The position numbers and the translations under genes were made by a program. The notes below the pieces were generated by a model. That model searched no databases, had not been told where the DNA came from, and was given only the letters and a program-made list of their open reading frames with translations. This document shows, one piece after another, positions 24,151 to 31,206 of a stretch of DNA of 49,797 bases; within the stretch, counting starts at the first letter, position 1; each line of letters starts with the position of its first letter. The DNA comes from a virus: IMG/VR virus record IMGVR_UViG_3300009163_000052, positions 1 to 49,797 of that record, one strand, 5' to 3'.

Positions 24151-24798
24151 TCAAAATATAATGCTATAGATAATAGCTTTTTTCTTACTTATTAGTTCAG
24201 CGGTCTCAACAGCATTTGTGTACCAAATGCCTGTGCCTGACAGACCTACTGGTTGTGCGTAAATTTCTAGTTCATTTGCAGTGCCTAAGCCAACCACTAG
24301 GCTTCCAGCTGTCTGCAGATTGCCGCCTGTTATGTTGCCAGTTGTGTCAATGGCACCGTTGATATTGATATTACCTGCACCTTCTACATTTTTATTGTTG
24401 AGGTCTAGGTTAGCGCCTAACTCGGGACTTGTATCATCCACAACTGCTGTTAAGTAGCCGCCGCCACCAGCGGATGTGGTAATTTGTGAAAAATTGCCAT
24501 CTTCGTCGCTGATTTCCCAAATTTTAAGTGTTTCGTTCCAGCGTAATGTGGCTTTAGCAGAAGAATCACCACGGGCAACTTCAATGCCGCTGTAAGGGTT
24601 TGGTCCAGTTACACCCGGACCCGTTTCACCTTTGTTCAAGGTAATCACTCGATCAGTGATGTCTGTATTTGTAGTGTTTACAGAAGTGGTTGTACCATTA
24701 ATGGCTAAGTTGCCAGCAACCGTTAGATTTGTCTCAACGAAAACTGTATTGTTTGCGCTAAGGGTGATGTTACCACTGGATTTAATCATTTTGCTCAT
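24151..24798 (-). CDS. small fibre protein (215 residues), first of a three-gene operon
   Basis: It starts MSKMIKSSGNITLSANNTVFVETN and continues with short TGN-type repeats (LTVAGNLAINGTTTSVNTTN). Residues about 39-96 carry the module ITDRVITLNKGETGPG ... GIEVARGD ... TLRWNETLKIWEIS that also occurs in the 204- and 2709-residue proteins. The later half has INGAIDTTGNITGGNLQTAG, the same idiom as the 79-residue repeats of the giant fibre, and the C-terminus ends in a hydrophobic KKKAIIYSIIF. It is probably the fibre module that seeds the following short genes; the best late promoter of the window (24822-24829) drives it. Confidence 0.7.
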   Translation of the reverse strand: MSKMIKSSGNITLSANNTVFVETNLTVAGNLAINGTTTSVNTTNTDITDRVITLNKGETGPGVTGPNPYSGIEVARGDSSAKATLRWNETLKIWEISDEDGNFSQITTSAGGGGYLTAVVDDTSPELGANLDLNNKNVEGAGNININGAIDTTGNITGGNLQTAGSLVVGLGTANELEIYAQPVGLSGTGIWYTNAVETAELISKKKAIIYSIIF

Positions 24799-24821
24799 AG
24801 CTGTTTCCGCACCTTATATGT

Positions 24822-24829
24822 TATTTATA
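24822..24829 (-). promoter_or_regulatory. perfect T4-type late promoter TATAAATA
   Basis: On the minus strand this reads GCGTATAAATAACATATAAGG, an exact match to the T4 late consensus octamer, 24 bases upstream of the 215-residue fibre gene. It is the reference copy for the motif family in this window. Confidence 0.7.
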
Positions 24830-24843
24830 CGCAAACTAAAGTC

Positions 24844-24881
24844 AAAAAAATAGAGTGGAAGTTTTTCAACCTCCACCCTAT
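24844..24881 (-). terminator. factor-independent terminator after the 427-residue gene
   Basis: On the minus strand a 12-bp stem, ATAGGGTGGAGG paired with CTTCCACTCTAT (two G-U pairs), with loop TTGAAAAA, is followed by seven T. The G-U pairs exist only on this strand, which supports minus-strand use. It lies 78 bases after the stop at 24959. Confidence 0.75.
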
Positions 24882-24958
24882 CAAAGTTCACTAACTGTAG
24901 ATTAGTTAAATGTATTATAGCTGTGATTCATGAATCACGCAACAGGTAATGTTACCTA

Positions 24959-26242
24959 TTAAGCGTTGTCAATCTTCACATTGTAGCCAGTCTGCAATGC
25001 TGTGGCAGCAGGTGCGGCTGTGAATGTCCAAGGCACGCTAGCACCTGAGTCAAATTCCCAAGGACCGCCGCCACTCTGTACCACAGTTGCTTTACGACCA
25101 GCAATCTTGGCTAGACGATATGTACCACCACCGCTGTCAACAGCGTTGATGTCTACTTCATTGTCAGCATTTGCGTTTGCGTCTGTTACCAGTTTAGCAC
25201 TGCGTACAATGCCGTTTGCGCCAACTATCTTGTAGCTTTTGCCGTTGGTTTGACGAATAATGTCAACAACTTCACGACCGCCATCTACCCAACCGTAGGC
25301 AATGATAGCATTTTCTTGGTTACCTGCGGCATTCATACCGTTAGTAACACCGCTGTCTGTTGTAAGCACCGATGTGCCTGCGGCTGCGCCACCGCTGAAT
25401 GTTGGAGCGGCATCAGCTACGTTAACATAACCAGAACCAGCTTCGTCAATCACAACACCGCTAACACCAAAAGTAACTGTTGCGGCTGCGCCTGTACCAG
25501 TACCGCCTGTGAAGCTAGCTGGGTTACTTGGCATCGCTGTATAATCGCCTTGAACTGCAACTGTACCAAATGAGTATAGGCCCCAGTTTGACCCAGTGAA
25601 ACTTAATATTAGACCATTACCGTTAGTATCACCTGCTGGAGAAACTTTAGCTGTTGTTGTAGCTGTAAAACCACCAACTCCGCCTTGCATCGTTGTTGGA
25701 AATGCGCCTGTACCTGTCCAGACACCGTGCTGTTCAACTACGATACTAGTTGCAGTGCTTCCGCTGACTGCTGTAATACGAACACGCAACGGTGTTGATA
25801 AGTTAGCGTGTGTGAATGTAACCTTGTCACCATCAGATCCACTGTTTATATCATACAATGTACCACCGTTAGTAATACCCGGTGTACCTAATGTTACAAT
25901 GGCTGCTACTGGGAATGTGGCTGCTGAAGTTTTTGTACCGCCTGCTACTGTCAGTACATCACCTACCTGGTAACCAGTACCGTTGCTGGTAGTGGCCGCT
26001 GATAGTGCGTTGCCGTGTACTGTACCTGTGGTCTGAACACCACCTGGTAGTGTTGGGGTGCTGAAAGATACTGTTGGCAAACCAGCGGTGTATGCACCCA
26101 CTGTGTTGATTGTTACACTGCCTACACCTTCACCACCAATCTTGTCGTCAGCGAAGTTTTGTCCACCACCGCTGCCTGCTTCGTTTCCACCGGTACCAAT
26201 GTTACGGTTACCGAAATATTTTTTGTTTAATGGGCGTCCCAT
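24959..26242 (-). CDS. virion structural protein starting MGRPLNKKYFGN (427 residues)
   Basis: Beta-rich and Gly/Thr-rich. The N-terminus MGRPLNKKYFGNRN is a distinctive signature I associate with structural proteins of aquatic T4-like phages, but I know no defined function. Two GTGYQVGDVLTV / GSGYVNVADAAPTF-like beta turns recur in the middle, and near residues 320-375 is a more compact domain (NAIIAYGWVDGGREVVDIIRQTNGKSY). The C-terminus (GGPWEFDSGASVPWTFTA) is compact. It stands alone, bounded by its own promoter (26313-26320) and terminator (24844-24881), so it is a monocistronic late gene made in quantity. Confidence 0.7.
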   Translation of the reverse strand: MGRPLNKKYFGNRNIGTGGNEAGSGGGQNFADDKIGGEGVGSVTINTVGAYTAGLPTVSFSTPTLPGGVQTTGTVHGNALSAATTSNGTGYQVGDVLTVAGGTKTSAATFPVAAIVTLGTPGITNGGTLYDINSGSDGDKVTFTHANLSTPLRVRITAVSGSTATSIVVEQHGVWTGTGAFPTTMQGGVGGFTATTTAKVSPAGDTNGNGLILSFTGSNWGLYSFGTVAVQGDYTAMPSNPASFTGGTGTGAAATVTFGVSGVVIDEAGSGYVNVADAAPTFSGGAAAGTSVLTTDSGVTNGMNAAGNQENAIIAYGWVDGGREVVDIIRQTNGKSYKIVGANGIVRSAKLVTDANANADNEVDINAVDSGGGTYRLAKIAGRKATVVQSGGGPWEFDSGASVPWTFTAAPAATALQTGYNVKIDNA

Positions 26243-26312
26243 TTGTTTCTCCTGTTATGACGTTCTAGGTCTACGCAGAGGGAATCACTGCATAAGTTTC
26301 TATGAACAATGT

Positions 26313-26320
26313 TATTTATC
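26313..26320 (-). promoter_or_regulatory. late-promoter-like octamer GATAAATA
   Basis: On the minus strand this reads GCTGATAAATAACATTG, 71 bases before the MGRPLNKKYFGN gene. The leader is longer than for the other late genes. The octamer overlaps the 5'-proximal side of the gap after the lysin stop (26325). Confidence 0.45.
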
Positions 26321-26324
26321 AGCT

Positions 26325-26951
26325 TTACAGTACTTGCTGGCCTTGATGAAAGTGATGCATACGTTCTGCAAGTCCCAGCTTGCCACCGTTGATGATTTTA
26401 GTCATCTTGACAATGTCGCCGGCATCTGCCACAGCATTCAGCTTGTTCTTGTGCCAGAACCAACAGGCGCTGTAGATAGCATGTGACTTCTGTAGCACCT
26501 GATCAGGGTCTGTGACCATACGATCATCATGATAAACATCGTGACTAAACTGTGTGTAGTTGCTTTTGCCTGTGAGCTGAATAAGCCCGCGACCACGGAA
26601 CTTCCAGCCTTCGCCTGAATGTTCGTCACCGTTGCCCATGCGACTTGAGTAGACTTTGTTGGCAATACGCTCGGGGTTACGATTGTAAGGCTGTGCAGCC
26701 GCTACGGTAGGAAAACGCTTGGGCCACACACCATGCAGTCCTGCGGCACTGTAGTTTAAGTTTTCTTGTAGGATCTTAAATCCTGCGCTTTCGTGAGCGC
26801 ACTGTGCAACAAATGCCGCAACACGGTTCTTGGTGGTAATTTCAAAGTCTGGCAGTACTTGCTCCAGAAAGTGATGCCACTCGGCTACTTCTTTGTTCTT
26901 GGGCAACATGACCTGTAGTGCTGCCGGGGTAAATTTGCAACTAAATGACAT
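26325..26951 (-). CDS. GH19 chitinase-like endolysin
   Basis: A 208-residue peptidoglycan-degrading enzyme of the glycoside hydrolase 19 / lytic type. Motifs are AAFVAQCAHESAGF with the likely catalytic Glu54, a second Glu at 63 in the ENLNYSA segment, and KFRGRGLIQLTGKSNY (117-132), the substrate-loop signature of phage GH19 lysins. There is no signal peptide or membrane segment, so it would need a holin, which I do not see here, or act from the virion. The gene lies between capsid and fibre genes with its own late-promoter-like octamer (26990-26997), downstream of the capsid terminator. T4 uses an unrelated lysozyme (gene e). Confidence 0.85.
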   Translation of the reverse strand: MSFSCKFTPAALQVMLPKNKEVAEWHHFLEQVLPDFEITTKNRVAAFVAQCAHESAGFKILQENLNYSAAGLHGVWPKRFPTVAAAQPYNRNPERIANKVYSSRMGNGDEHSGEGWKFRGRGLIQLTGKSNYTQFSHDVYHDDRMVTDPDQVLQKSHAIYSACWFWHKNKLNAVADAGDIVKMTKIINGGKLGLAERMHHFHQGQQVL

Positions 26952-26989
26952 TGCTTGATTCTCCTAGTTAAGCCTTTGTGCTTATCTTA

Positions 26990-26997
26990 ATATTTAT
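26990..26997 (-). promoter_or_regulatory. late-promoter-like octamer ATAAATAT before the lysin
   Basis: On the minus strand this reads CATAAATATTAAG, 39 bases upstream of the lysin ATG and about 17 bases after the capsid terminator stem. It allows separate late expression of the lysin. Confidence 0.5.
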
Positions 26998-27013
26998 GAA
27001 TTTTTAGTCAACA

Positions 27014-27039
27014 AAAAAGGGACATTTCTGTCCCTTTTT
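27014..27039 (-). terminator. factor-independent terminator after the major capsid gene
   Basis: A perfect 11-bp stem, AAAAAGGGACA/TGTCCCTTTTT, with a 4-base loop and terminal T-run, 33 bases past the capsid stop codon (27072). Both strands have a T-run, so it may be bidirectional. Confidence 0.75.
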
Positions 27040-27071
27040 CGCCCTTCCCATCCCTGAGTTGGATTTTTAGA

Positions 27072-28256
27072 TTAGCTGAATGCCAAGTTGGAAACAGCGA
27101 TCGAACCCAAGTAGTCACCAGCATTGCCAAGTGACGATGCAGTGTTAGTAAGTTCAACATAACCATAACGTGTCATGAAGCTTACGACTGGTTCGAAAGT
27201 GCTTGGATCAAGCACAACGCCAGAGCTCATCAAAGGAATATATGGGCAGTAGAACGCGGCTGCATCAGCTTCGCTAGAACCCTTATAACCAACTAGAACA
27301 ACCTGGTTGTCGCCAGCATAGCTGTCAACATAAACACGCATAGCGCCATTCAATGTACCAACAAACTTGGTGTTTGTAGGAGCTTCAAATGTACCTTCTG
27401 TAGTGCGAGCAAAAGCAGAAGTTGTAGCTGACTGAAGAACTGTAAGTGCAGTTGGGGAAACAACGCACCAGTTACCAGCACCACGACGTGTACGCTGAGC
27501 GATCTTGTTAGATACACGGTTGATCAGAACTGCCAATGCGGCGTGCTCGTCACCAACGAATGTAGCTGTACCAGATACAGCGGACTGGTCAAATGTCTCT
27601 TCTGTAGAGCTTAGGCTGCGAAGTGAACCAAGGATTTCCTGGTCAATTTCAACAGTAATCTCTTGTGCAAGAGCTGCCATGATTTCTGCTTCAACGTCAA
27701 TACCATGCATGGCTTGTGCGTCTTGAGCAGCTTCAAATGTCCAGCGAGCTGACAACTTACGTGTCTTGGCTTCTACTGGTTGTTTCATGATCTGCACATT
27801 GATCTTACGACCAGCAACACCTTCATAGTTAGGTGTTGTGTCAGCCTTACCAGTAGACAAGCTACCAGAATAAGCTGTTGCGATCTTGAATGGGCTCAGT
27901 GCTTCGTCGCCAGGCAGAATGTCTGTGTCGAATGGTGAACCGGCGCTGCTGTTGGCAGCTTCTGCGTAACGAACACGCAGAGTGTGGATTTGACCAACTG
28001 GGCCAGTCATTGGCTGAACGCCGATGATTTCATTGGCAATAACAGTTGGCATTACACGACGGATTACTGGAAGAATAACGCGATTCAGTGAAGCAACGTT
28101 GCCTGCGGCAGTTGCACCAGCTGTTGCTGATTCTTTCAAGTGGCGGCGTGTGTTTTCCAAAATTACCGACATGGAATTACGCTTAGAACCTTGCAAGCCT
28201 TCGAGCAGGGCATCCTTTGTCTCATCCCAGCGGCTTTCTAAAAGTGCTGTAGTCAT
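27072..28256 (-). CDS. gp23: major capsid protein, gp23-like
   Basis: Main shell protein of the head, 394 residues (T4 gp23 is 521). The segment RVMPTVIANEIIGVQPMTGPVGQIHTLRVRYA (about 92-123) is the most conserved signature of T4-like gp23. Several gp21-type cleavage sites (L/I-x-E) occur in the N-terminal 42 residues, the last being HLKE|S at E42, which would leave about 352 residues; that choice is inference. AGGAG precedes the ATG at good spacing. A strong terminator follows. It is directly downstream of gp22, gp21 and gp20, the T4 order. Confidence 0.95.
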   Translation of the reverse strand: MTTALLESRWDETKDALLEGLQGSKRNSMSVILENTRRHLKESATAGATAAGNVASLNRVILPVIRRVMPTVIANEIIGVQPMTGPVGQIHTLRVRYAEAANSSAGSPFDTDILPGDEALSPFKIATAYSGSLSTGKADTTPNYEGVAGRKINVQIMKQPVEAKTRKLSARWTFEAAQDAQAMHGIDVEAEIMAALAQEITVEIDQEILGSLRSLSSTEETFDQSAVSGTATFVGDEHAALAVLINRVSNKIAQRTRRGAGNWCVVSPTALTVLQSATTSAFARTTEGTFEAPTNTKFVGTLNGAMRVYVDSYAGDNQVVLVGYKGSSEADAAAFYCPYIPLMSSGVVLDPSTFEPVVSFMTRYGYVELTNTASSLGNAGDYLGSIAVSNLAFS

Positions 28257-28284
28257 TTGTGATTTCTCCTAAAAATCTATATTT

Positions 28285-29379
28285 TTACTTTAGCCCTGCT
28301 AAACGCTTGATGTCAATGATGTTACTTTTATCATCGGCTTCGTATGCTTTAGCAGCCTTTTTATCGCCAGTTACTGCAACACCTTCGCTTAATACCTTTT
28401 TAGGGGCGGCAACGGTATCGTTGTTCAGTACGCTTGGCAAATACTTTTCGAATGCAGACTTCAAACGATCTGTCTGCACATTTTCTAGCAATGTGCTCAT
28501 GACATTCTGCTTGTCCTTGTTTAAGGGGTTCATCAGTTCTGACATGATTTTAGCACGAGTGCTACGTTCGTTGATGGACTTTAATTCTTTGTCCTTGCTT
28601 TCTACCAGCTTAACGGCCTTGTGAACCTGATTGGCTGCTTCTGCAATTACCTTGTCCTTCTTCTTGATTGAAAGCATCAGCTTACGAATTTCTGCATTCT
28701 CATTTAAGTGAGTTGTAGTGAATTCGCTTGCAAAGGCTTCAAAAATCTTACGTCCAAATGCGTTTTTACGGGCACTGTTGATGTCCTCACGCAACTGTGT
28801 AAGTTCAGCTCTTAACTGTTTAGCAATGGCTTCTTGCACCAGCTTGCTACTACGTGCGACGAATTTAGATTTCATTTCGTCTAACTTAGCATTGGCATTG
28901 GCAATTAGCTTTACCTTGGTCTCCACCAAGTCACGCTTGTCTGTCTGGAACTCTACGAGTTCTTCAGCTAGGGCCTTCATTACAAAGGATTCTAACTTGG
29001 CAGCAGCGGCTTTGTGTTGGCTACGGTCGCTACGGAATTCTTGAATTTCCTCAGCTAACTTGGTAGTCATAAATTCCGAAAACTTTGCGCCTGTTTGATT
29101 CATCTTCTTGGCAAAACGTACACGGTCCTCTGAGAGGGCTTTCTTTTCTGCAACAAGTTGTTCTACTTGTGCGCTTAGTGATTCGGAGACCATTTTATCA
29201 AGAGCCTCAACCATTAAATTTTTGTCGTGCTCGTAACGACCGGCAAATTCTTCACGAATCTCGCCACGGATCTGCTCACGGGCCTCATTCAGCTTGGTTT
29301 CCCAGGCTTCTGAGAGAGCAGTACGTGTCTCATCGTTAAGAAGACCGCCTTCGAGCAATGGTTTGAGAGCTTCTAGCAT
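28285..29379 (-). CDS. gp22: prohead core scaffold, gp22-like
   Basis: Internal scaffold that fills the prohead and is later cleaved by gp21. It has 364 residues (T4 gp22 is 269), is highly charged and almost wholly helical, with heptad-like stretches (KLESFVMKALAEELVEFQTDKRDL). The start MLEALKPLLEGGLLNDETRTALSEAWE is characteristic. Several L/I-x-E sites could be cut by the protease. Gene order 21-22-23 as in T4 supports the call. The C-terminal SNIIDIKRLAGLK is conserved in aquatic relatives as far as I recall. Confidence 0.85.
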   Translation of the reverse strand: MLEALKPLLEGGLLNDETRTALSEAWETKLNEAREQIRGEIREEFAGRYEHDKNLMVEALDKMVSESLSAQVEQLVAEKKALSEDRVRFAKKMNQTGAKFSEFMTTKLAEEIQEFRSDRSQHKAAAAKLESFVMKALAEELVEFQTDKRDLVETKVKLIANANAKLDEMKSKFVARSSKLVQEAIAKQLRAELTQLREDINSARKNAFGRKIFEAFASEFTTTHLNENAEIRKLMLSIKKKDKVIAEAANQVHKAVKLVESKDKELKSINERSTRAKIMSELMNPLNKDKQNVMSTLLENVQTDRLKSAFEKYLPSVLNNDTVAAPKKVLSEGVAVTGDKKAAKAYEADDKSNIIDIKRLAGLK

Positions 29380-29390
29380 CTTTTTGTCTC

Positions 29391-30014
29391 CTAGAGTTTA
29401 AGTTCTTTGATAAGTCTCGTTACTTGATCTTTGAGATATTTTTGTACTTTAGCATCTTCGCCGTTTCTGGCATTTTCAAAAATCCTATGTCCATGTTTCA
29501 TGTTCATAAGTCCTTCATAAATTGCCTTAGGGTAGGCATTAGGTGCTGATGGTTGTGCTACCACATCCACAGTAATGATTTCAAAGTCGCTAACGTGTCC
29601 ACTGGACTCGCTAACATTTCCGCTTCCGCGGCTTGAAACGCCTAGCTTAACTCCGCTTTCCAGCATACACTTAACTAGGTTCCCCATTGGGGTTGGCAAC
29701 ATTTTCAACTTGCCATAGCCGTTTGGGCCATCCATCCACATTTCTGTGATCATATGGCTTACACGATCTAAATTAATCTTAAGGTCATCCGGGTGATCTA
29801 CTTCACCTAACACACTGTATCCACCAGACACTTGTTCCATGATTGTTTTCACAGCCTTGGAAATTTCATGTACTGGGTAAACTCGTCCGTTAGCGTTTTC
29901 TAAACCACCCTGGATGCATATACCTTTTAAGAAGAGATCCTTTCCGTCATTGGCTGTCTCTGTCAGGAGTTTCGCCTGGTCAAAGGAAAGATTTTCTCTA
30001 AGATACGAAGCCAT
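29391..30014 (-). CDS. gp21: prohead core protease, gp21-like
   Basis: Serine protease of the T4 prohead protease family, which cuts the scaffold and capsid N-termini during maturation. It has 207 residues. Catalytic candidates are His74 in GEVDHPDD and Ser127/128 in LGVSSRGSG; the Ser-Ser-Arg-Gly segment is the usual nucleophile position. Upstream is the family's IQGGLENANGRVYP strand. It precedes gp22 by 11 bases and follows the acidic core gene, matching T4 order. Confidence 0.92.
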   Translation of the reverse strand: MASYLRENLSFDQAKLLTETANDGKDLFLKGICIQGGLENANGRVYPVHEISKAVKTIMEQVSGGYSVLGEVDHPDDLKINLDRVSHMITEMWMDGPNGYGKLKMLPTPMGNLVKCMLESGVKLGVSSRGSGNVSESSGHVSDFEIITVDVVAQPSAPNAYPKAIYEGLMNMKHGHRIFENARNGEDAKVQKYLKDQVTRLIKELKL

Positions 30015-30026
30015 TAAAAGGATCCC

Positions 30027-30848
30027 TTACTTTGCAAGTGGGCTTTTCTTGTTAATGCCGCCATCTTCGCCACTTGTTTTTGGCTTAGGGGCTGCACTAA
30101 GGTCTTTCTTACCACCAGCAGTATTCTGTACTTTACCGATCAAAGGCTTTGTGCCAGGAGCACTACGACCCTTTTCTTCTGCGCTGCCTTTAGCAATATT
30201 TGCTGTGGTGCCGCCCATGTCGTTCTTACCAGTAATCTGTGTACTTCTCTTGTTAACGCTACCTTCTTCGCTGTTAGCGGGTGCCTTAACTTTTTCTACG
30301 TATTCACGGACAAAACCTTCAGGCATTTCATCGCCTTCTTCATCGCCCATGTCGTCCATGCCTTCTTCGTCACCAAAGTCTGCATCGTCTTCACCTGGCT
30401 CTTCGTCCATTAGCTTGGCAAACTCAGCTTTGAGTTCGTCAAGTGCGTCTTCAAGATCAACAACGCGATCTTCAATTTCGCCTTCTTCGCCATCAACGCC
30501 GAACTCGTCGCCGCCCATGTCGTCCATGTCATCGCCACCGTGCATGTCTGGCTCGCCTAATTCGTCGCCATCAGCCATTTCTGGCTCCATGTCGTCTTCA
30601 GCTACTCCAGCCTGCTCGTCAGCTGCAATTTCGTCCATCATGGAATTGGCTTTATCGCCACCCATGCCTTCTTCCATATCGTCAAACGATTCGTCAAGGT
30701 CTTCGTCCTTGGTTTCATCAAGTTCTTCGTCAAGAGACTCATAAATCTCTTTGCTCTTTTCCACAACGATTTCGTGGAACAGGTTACGAGCAGCTTGCTC
30801 GTCTTCGTTAATGATCAGCTCGATCAGCTTTTCAAATTTCTGTGACAT
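30027..30848 (-). CDS. very acidic prohead core protein (gp68 position)
   Basis: A 273-residue protein with an extremely Asp/Glu-rich middle (about 36-175: repeats of DDMEE, DDMDDMGGDE, EEGMDDMGDE) and a lysine/glycine-rich tail with short NKRST/NKKSP-like blocks. It lies between gp20/small core gene and gp21, where T4 has 67 and 68. An acidic core could neutralise or organise basic scaffold/protease during head assembly; this is inference. There is no catalytic motif. A late-promoter-like octamer is at 30878-30885. Confidence 0.6.
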   Translation of the reverse strand: MSQKFEKLIELIINEDEQAARNLFHEIVVEKSKEIYESLDEELDETKDEDLDESFDDMEEGMGGDKANSMMDEIAADEQAGVAEDDMEPEMADGDELGEPDMHGGDDMDDMGGDEFGVDGEEGEIEDRVVDLEDALDELKAEFAKLMDEEPGEDDADFGDEEGMDDMGDEEGDEMPEGFVREYVEKVKAPANSEEGSVNKRSTQITGKNDMGGTTANIAKGSAEEKGRSAPGTKPLIGKVQNTAGGKKDLSAAPKPKTSGEDGGINKKSPLAK

Positions 30849-30877
30849 AAAGATTCTCCTTCTAGGGCTTCGTGTTA

Positions 30878-30885
30878 TTATTTAC
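30878..30885 (-). promoter_or_regulatory. late-promoter-like octamer GTAAATAA
   Basis: On the minus strand this reads TATGTAAATAATAACACG, 30 bases upstream of the acidic core gene and downstream of the gp67-like stop. It would give a second entry point for the 68-like/21/22/23 part of the head operon. Confidence 0.4.
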
Positions 30886-30951
30886 ATAATGTGACACTAT
30901 TACACCGTCTTAGCCCTCAAAACGGCGTATTTTTCTAAATTTGTAGGAATT

Positions 30952-31185
30952 TTAGACCGCAGGAGCCGCGGCGGCAGCTTTGTACTGCTTTTGGATGTCT
31001 TTGATGCGGTCCTGTTGTTCAAACTTACGGACGTCGTGCATCATACGCAGACGATTGATCTGCATGAGTGTTAACTTGGTTTTACGCAAGTCTTTGAGCT
31101 TTAGGGTAGTCTGATCTTCCTTAGCATCATAGTAGCCGTCTTGGTACTTTTCGTTGCCAGGGCCAAACATTTCGTTTAGTATCAT
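30952..31185 (-). CDS. small basic protein in gp67 position
   Basis: A 77-residue, basic, largely helical protein: LKDLRKTKLTLMQINRLRMMHDVRKFEQQDRIKDIQKQ, with an alanine-rich tail. It sits immediately after the portal gene, the place of T4 gene 67 (prohead core PIP). T4 gp67 is acidic, so similarity is positional only; the extremely acidic following gene may take that role and this one may pair with it. A TAAATA-type string at 31190-31197 is too close to the start codon to be confident of promoter use. Confidence 0.5.
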   Translation of the reverse strand: MILNEMFGPGNEKYQDGYYDAKEDQTTLKLKDLRKTKLTLMQINRLRMMHDVRKFEQQDRIKDIQKQYKAAAAAPAV

Positions 31186-31206
31186 AACTCTATTTACCCA
31201 ATTTTA

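Noticed and set aside
30443-30811. Arg/Pro-rich plus-strand frame opposite the acidic core gene
   Set aside because: An antisense shadow of Asp/Glu codons; no independent evidence.
31190-31197. Late promoter GTAAATAG before the small gp67-position gene
   Set aside because: The octamer is only about five bases from the start codon, leaving no leader; treated as chance or non-functional.
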